This document shows, piece by piece, positions 35,326 through 43,200 of a stretch of 64,000 nt of DNA; the first letter of the stretch is position 1; each line of letters opens with the position of its first letter. The stretch covers positions 25,687,651-25,751,650 of the forward strand of contig CM060118.1 in NCBI GenBank assembly GCA_030522415.1. The letters are read 5' to 3'. The stretch comes from Channallabes apus (Eukaryota; Chordata; Actinopteri; Siluriformes; Clariidae). A model generated the notes under the pieces. That model ran no database searches, was not told where the DNA came from, and saw only the letters and a program-made list of their open reading frames with translations. Made by a program: the position numbers and the translations under genes.

Positions 35326-37038
35326 CTGACATATTGAATACAGCCATCAGTATTAATCCCGGAACTATCAACATAATTTTCTGACAAAGTATATAGAGGG
35401 CAGCAATGTGTGTTTTAGACAAACCAGTTACTTTCTTATATGGGTCATCTGTAACAGTTACCTGTTCCACGCTTCTGCAGGCGTAATCTCTTAATCACCT
35501 CTTCAAACATGTTGTGCTTGCTCAGATTGGGGAGTTTGACATGCACGCCTGCACGCAACCCTGTACCCAGGTTAGATGGGCAGGTGAGGATGTAGCCCAG
35601 GTGTTCATTCCACATGAATTCGTGTCCCTTTTTCTTGAATAGATCCTCAATCTGAACAGTTAATTACACTCTAAGTTAACTACTCTAACTGTATGAAATA
35701 ATATAGCTCCTGCAAGCTGATGAGAAGGTTACCTTGGAGAGGCCTGTGCAGAAACGAGTAAACACTTTCTTCATGTTGCCACCTTTCTGCATGGAGATGA
35801 CACGCAAGTGATCCTCCTCATTTACCCACACAAGGAATGTCTTGTGGTCATTGTGCCTGAAAACATTTAAAAAATGTTATGATTATTATCAAATGGAACT
35901 GCTTGATCACCACTAATTTCTTTTATTGGAAAGGGCAAGGTTATCAAAAGGTTATTATTGCCTCCAATTGGATCTTAGTCATGTAGTGTCAATCATATCA
36001 GTTCTCTGAACTGGGAATAATGTTCAACATGATCACTAAACTGGGACAACAAATGCTAGCACACACAGCATGAACATCTTTACTCTATGAATGTAGCCTT
36101 TAAAAATGTCAACAATATTCACATTCACAGAGATGACATGTAGTAATTCAGGAATTTAAGAATTGACACAAGCGTATGTCTTTTTTTCCCATTAGAAACA
36201 TAAATGTGTACTGGCATAAACCAGGACCGCTACCCTAAGTACTGGCAAGTTCTAGTGTTTTAGTAGTCATAATGTGAGTTTACATGTAATTAAAAATATA
36301 TATTTTAGTTTATTATTTGTAGGGATAAAGAATTTAGTTAAACACATTTTTTCTTGACGGTAATAACACAATACCACTAACTATCAGATGTAATACTGTA
36401 TTATCCGCCACTCTGTGGCAATATTCAACTAGTATTAGTGTGAACACAAATTGCCCTTAAGTACATTTAATATGTTGCTTTTCTGCGACATGTGCAGTAC
36501 TTTTTTTGACCAAATGAATTCTTTGCATTTACATTTACATTTAGGCATTTGGCAGATGCTCTTATCCAGAGCGACTTACAAAAAGTGCTTTAAAGTTTAC
36601 ATCACTGGATACAATGATGATTGCAGAAACATAACTAAAAATATTATGCACATTATATTAAGACTATACAGTTAAACCTATAAGTTAAACCTATAAGGCT
36701 ATCAAAGCAAATTTCCTCATAAGCAATAATGGAAACTCTGGATCATGGGATCATCTAACGAGCTTTATTAGCTAATGGAGATTCATTCCACAGCCCAAAA
36801 TATTAATATAAAAAGAATTCATGCAAAATATTAAGAAAAAATAAAATTAATTAACCTGCATTTACCTTTGTAAAGAATCCTGGAGCAGTGTTACCGTTAG
36901 TGTTTGTCTGCGCACGTGCATGTATTGCTGTGTGTGTGTGAAAACAAGAGGAGAGGAGGAGGAAAAGGGCTACTGTGTAGAATGATTTCCTTCCTCCGTC
37001 CTCTTGTCTTGCCTTGCGTAGCTATTGTGTTGGATGAA

Positions 37039-37111
<73 letters not shown>

Positions 37112-37179
37112 TAGCAAACAGAAACACTGCTGTCGGGAAAATTCTTTATCAAGAAACCTCCCTAATGACACACGTGCAT

Positions 37180-37214
<35 letters not shown>

Positions 37215-40200
37215 CTTAACCTTTGAAAAGAATACAGGTGTGAAGGCGTGAGGAGAGAAGGAGTGAGGGGGCTTCTGTGTAGTACGACTTTCATACACAA
37301 ACACTAACGGAAACGTTGCTCTGTCTGGAAACTTTTTTAACAAAGAACCTCTCTAATGACACTCGCTTTTGCTTTATGCACACACACACACACACACACA
37401 TGGTCACAATGTTATAATTAACAGTACACAGCAGACAAAGCGCATGCGTACTTCTCGTATATCAAGACTGCTGGCAGACCAAGTTACTCGCAATCCAAGG
37501 TTCAGCTGTATATTTAATTCCATAGTCTCAGTAAACATAAAAGTAATTTTTATTTTTTTTTAAATATGTATTATTTCATTATGTAAAGTGCTTTTTGAAC
37601 TGCCATCACCGATGATCATTTACTCCATAACATAAATATTGAATTACTGACTAGTGGTCAGATATGTCTTATACAATTTATAGCACATCAGTATCTTCTT
37701 TGCCAGTACTAGGGGGCACCACATTACTACTGTTGTATTGTGGGAGCTCTATCACTTACCATATTCCCCTGGCATCAGGCCAATCCCGGGCCATTCCAGA
37801 GGCCAACAGCAGGGGAGACACAGGCTTGTCAAACAGGAAGTGGTCATCAATCAGCTGCTGCTGTTCTGCTTTGGTCATATTTTTTAGAGCATAGTATTTA
37901 CCCTTCAGATTTCCACTCAGGGCATCTAAAGCTACAAAACAGAAAATTTCAGTCCATGGTCAACAACTCAGCCACTGAAGTTGCACAAGCACTTGTAGTC
38001 TTAATGTCAATCCGAAGCCCAAATAAAAAGGAGGGTTGCATCAGGAAGGGAATCCAGTGTAAAACGCGTCAAATCAATATGCGGATCATGAAAAATATTT
38101 CTGTCCCGGATCAGTTGATGACTGGCTGATGAGAGAGCTAGCTTATATAATGGAGCAGAGAAAGGTAGACATACTGTGTGTACAAGAGGCCAAGTGGAAG
38201 CAAAGCAAGGCTAAGAACTTAGGAGGAGGGTTCACTGCCAACAGCAGGAGAGACACAGAAAAGAATTCCCTACAGATAAAATGTGAAACTGGAAGTTGAA
38301 AGGGTAATGATAAATGTCATCAGTGCATATACTCCACATGTAGAATGTGATGTGAAGGAGAAAGTAGATTTCTGCAGTGAGCTAGACAAAGTGGTAGTGA
38401 GTGAGGAAATGGCAGTGTTGAACACAAATTTTAAGAAGAACACAGAGTGACATATTCGAGTGGTCGAAGATGTACTCTGGTGGACTATCTACTGAGTAGG
38501 AGATGCAGTCTGAAGGAGATTAGAGCTGTAAGGTAGCTGCAGAGAATAGTGTAGCTAGAGAACATCGGATGGTGGTCTTCAGAATAATTTTGGAGGTACA
38601 GAAGAAGAAAAAAGAGGACATACTGTAAGCCAAGGATTAGATGCTGGAAGTTGAAGAAGAAAGATTTTTATGTGAAATGGTCTTGACTGATCTGCTACTG
38701 CATAAGTGGTAAAGGAGACAGCTAGGAAGGTATTTGGCAAGGCATAAGCACAGAGAAAAGAAGATCAGGAAACTTGGTGGTGGAACGAGGAAGAACAATA
38801 AAGCATCAAGAGAAATAGGCTTGCAAAAAGGAAATATAGTTGCAAGCAACAATGGTTGGGTCCAAGCACCTTGACCCGTGTGTGAGGTATCAAAAATCTC
38901 GTAATTTTGCTTTTGAAAAATGGAGATCATATTGGCCCAATTTGGTGGCGATCGTATAAATACCCTAGGTGTAGTACAGTGTGTCAAAATCCATTGGGTG
39001 CATTTTGCAAATGACCCAAAATAACTGACTTGCTTTGAAGTAGAGCCCATGACATGCAAAGTGAAAGTAGTTCAGCTCAATGAGATCTAAATGTGTACTG
39101 AGTTTGGCATGTAAACGTGCAAGTTTATGAGTTATGCAGCAAAATAAAACCTGAATTGAGTAGATACCCGGTTGATTTACAACATCACTCCAAACATGTA
39201 CAGTACTCCTGAGATTGACAAAGTAAAACCTTTGAAAATATCAAACCCTTTTAAATATGAAACAATAGCTTTAAAACACTCTGGTGGTATATAGCCTTAT
39301 TCATACCTTAAATTTTTATAATATAACTAGATATTCTGTGTTTTTGAGCTACTCGATGAGCCTAGACAAGCTTTGGCAGTTGTAGTAATCCTTGATGGCC
39401 TGGGTGACTATGCAGCAGTTTGCAGTGATGTTTGGTAAGTTCTGCGCTTTAAACATTGACATGATTTCTTTTGGATTTGGAGAGACGTACTCCCCTCTGA
39501 TTCACATGTTGAGAAACAAACTCTTGTTGCCATAGTCTCTTTTTGTGTCTGACACATTGGGGAAAAAACTGTTCATGTTTGCCAGTTTTTAAAAATGGTT
39601 ATGATATTGTAATATTAAAAAAATCGATAAGAGACTAATAAGCATCTGGTGTTATCCAGGTATTCTCCTTTTTTATGCAGATCATTATTATTATTGTTAT
39701 TTTGGGGGGGGGGGGGGTTCTTAAAAATGATAATATAGGAGTTTGTTTATTTAGTATTCATGGAAATTTTAGTTAATTACTGTGGAAAGGTCTTTTGCAG
39801 TACAAGAAATCAATTTCAAATTTAATTCTTACTAAGCTGTAATGTAAGAAAATGTTATTTCTACATACTGTAACTTCTGAAAGGTTCTCAAATCATAACT
39901 TGCACAATTACCTCTCAACCACCTCTCAATATAAACAAGCAAGAGTGCAACATAAATGAATTATTTGTGTTATTTAGTTTTATTAATTTGAGTTATTTAA
40001 GGCAATAACCAGATAATAATCATGACTAGATGGAGCAATGCTCTATTATAGAACAATACCTTCCACTGAAAGTTTTTCAACAGCTCTCCTCTCTCCACGA
40101 CTGCAGTGTGGGGGCAGGCAAAAGCCACGAATACTCCTGCCTGTTCGCACACGAGAACTCAGCACATACTTGGGATCCAGGTCATCCCCACCCTACAAGG

Positions 40201-43200
40201 GTGAATAATTCCATACTTCAGCATGTAAAGCCTATAACTAGAGGAATGTAAACATTACAGTAGTTACCAAATCATGATTATACCTTGAGGTTGTCTGGGT
40301 TCAGGTCAGTTTTGTGTTTATCAGTGGGTTTGTATCCACCATGTCTGTCCTTAATGACACGGTCCAGGAGCTCCTTAAACACCTCATAGGTCTCCTCATC
40401 TCCTGCCACACAGCCCACAGTCATAATGAACGGGTGACCTAGGATGGAGACATTGAACATCAGCTCTACTGTACATGCAAATACATGGGTTTCACAAGGT
40501 CTTACATCACTAATTTGCAATAAACACGATTTGTGACTGGAAAGCTATATTTCTCTTATTAATCTAAGAGTAAGTTTCTCTTCACTAATATGCATTATAT
40601 TATTTAGTTCTGAACTAATTTTCCTGGATTAATTTATTTTTATAAGAACAGCATAACCTATTCTAGTCTGAAAGCATTCTTTTATCAGGATTTCAGTTTC
40701 CAGGATTCCAGGGCTCCAGTTTGAATGAATTTATCTATAGTGAAGCTGTTGCCACTGGAACAGTCACAGAACTTCTCGTACATTTCCAGAGTCAGAACCA
40801 CGACCATACATTTGTTGTGCTGGCTAATGTCTGGGTAAAACATTATATAGATATTAATTTGACTATAACAAAACCTAAGATGAAACCTATTAAACTATTT
40901 ATCACAGATTACTTCATTAAATATGTCACTTTTTTGAAACAAGTAAAAAAATTTTAACTGTGGCACAAAATTATGTTTTCCTGGTCAAAACTGCACAGTG
41001 TGACTTATTTAATGAAAACAAATATATACAGGAAAAAAACAGGTGACACAGAAACAGGTGTTTTCTGTAAGTGGTGTCACGTTTCCTTCCCTTACTGTGT
41101 CTGTGTCGGCCGTGTGGTCGAGGCATGATCGCAGAGGCAAGCTGACGGTTAACAGAGTTCTTTATTTTTTAAATCAAACAAACCATAAACATAAAACACT
41201 CCAACACAAACTACACTTTCTGTAACGGTTGCTAGACGCCTGACTGGAGTTCAGCCAGGCTATTTAAAGAACTAAACAAAACTAATTATCAAATTAACTT
41301 CCCTCGGTTCAGGTGAGCTTCTACGTCACCTGACCGAGGTGCAAACTGGGAAATGAAGTGAAACTTAACTCAAAACAAAACTACAACTCAAGAATCCAAC
41401 AAAAATACAAATGGCGTTCTGGCGCCATCTAGGGGTTAACCGTTACATTACCCCCCCTCTAAAAAATGCTCCTCCCGGAGCATCACCGGAGGCCCCGGAC
41501 ACCCAACCCAATGTTCTACCTTTAGCCCCCTATCCAGGAGGCTGGGTGACGGGGCTGGAGGCATGCTCTGCAGTTGCTGGGCTGGAAGCATGCTCGGCGG
41601 CTGCAGAGCTAGAGAGGCGCTCGGCTGCTGCTGAGCTGGAGAAGCGCTCGGCGGCTGCTGAGCTGGAGAAGCGCTCGGCGGCTGCTGAGCTGGAGAAGCG
41701 CTCGGCGGCTGCTGAGCTGGAGAAGCGCTCGGCTGCTGCTGAGCTGGAGAAGCGCTCGGCTGCTGCTGAGCTGGAGAAGCGCTCGGCTGCTGCTGATCTG
41801 GAGAAGCGCTCGGATGCTGCTGAGCTGGAAGCGTGCTCGGATGCTGCTGAGCTGGAAGCGTGCTCGGATGCTGCTGAGCTGGAAGCGTGCTCGGATGCTG
41901 CTGAGCTGGAAGCGTGCTCGGATGCTGCTGAGCTGGAAGCGTGCTCGGATGCTGCTGAGCTGGAAGCGTGCTCGGATGCTGCTGAGCTGGAAGCGTGCTC
42001 GGATGCTGCTGAGCTGGAAGCGTGCTCGGATGCTGCTGAGCTGGAAGCGTGCTCGGATGCTGCTGAGCTGGAAGCGTGCTCGGATGCTGCTGAGCTGGAA
42101 GCGTGCTCGGATGCTGCTGAGCTGGAAGCGTGCTCGGCGGCTGCAGGGCTGGAGAAGTGCTCGGCTGCTGTAGAGCTGGAAGCGTGCTCGGCTGCTGCTG
42201 AGCTGGAAGCGTGCTCGGCTGCTGCTGAGCTGGAGAAGCGCTCTGCTGCTGCAGATCTGAAGAAACGCTCGGCGGCGGCAGGGCTGGAGAAGCGCTCGGC
42301 TGCTGCTGAGCTGGAAGCGTGCTCGGCTGCTGCTGAGCTGGAGAAACGCTCGGCGCAGGCGTTGGAGCGTGCACTGCGCTCGACGACGACGTTGGAGCTT
42401 GTGCAGAGCTCAACAGCGGCGTTGGAGCGTGCACGGCGCTCGACGACGACGTTGGAGCTTTTGCAGAGCTCAACAGCGGCGTTGGAGCGGTCACTGCGCT
42501 CGACGCAGGCGTTGGGGCGGTCACTGCGCTCGACGCAGGCGTTGGGGCGGTCACTGCGCTCGGCGCAGGCGTTGGGGCGGTCACTGCGCTCGGCGCAGGC
42601 GTTGGGGCGGTCACTGCGCACGTAGACGGCGTGGGAGCGGTCACTGCGCTCGTAGACGGCGTGGGAGCGATCACTGCGCTCGTAGACGGCGTGGGAGCGG
42701 TCACTGCGCTCGTAGACGGCGTGGGAGCGGTCACTGCGCTCGTAGACGGCGTGGGAGCGGTCACTGCGCTCGTAGACGGCGTGGGAGCGGTCACTGCGCT
42801 CGTAGACGGCGTGGGAGCGGTCACTGCGCTCGTAGACGGCGTGGGAGCGGTCACTGCGCTCGTAGACGGCGTGGGAGCGGTCACTGCGCTCGTAGACGGC
42901 GTGGGAGCGGTCACTGCGCTCGTAGACGGCGTGGGAGCGGTCACTGCGCTCGTAGACGGCGTGGGAGCGGTCACTGCGCTCGTAGACGGCGTGGGAGCGG
43001 TCACTGCGCTCGTAGACGGCGTGGGAGCTGTCACTGCGCTCGTAGACGGCGTGGGAGCTGTCACTGCGCTCGTAGACGGCGTGGGAGCTGTCACTGCGCT
43101 CGTAGACGGCGTGGGAGCTGTCACTGCGCTCGTAGACGGCGTTGGAGCGTGCACTGCGCTCGACGACGACGTTGGAGCTTGTGCAGAGCTCAACAGCGGC

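Noticed and set aside
36904..37343. Frames of repeated His-Thr or Cys-Val
   Set aside because: Translations of CA/TG microsatellites.
41411..42625. Long plus-strand frame (404 codons) and several other long frames over 41400-45200
   Set aside because: They are mirror frames of 27/30-bp repeats. Only the minus-strand frame spans the element from LTR to LTR and has non-repetitive ends and a matching start/stop position.
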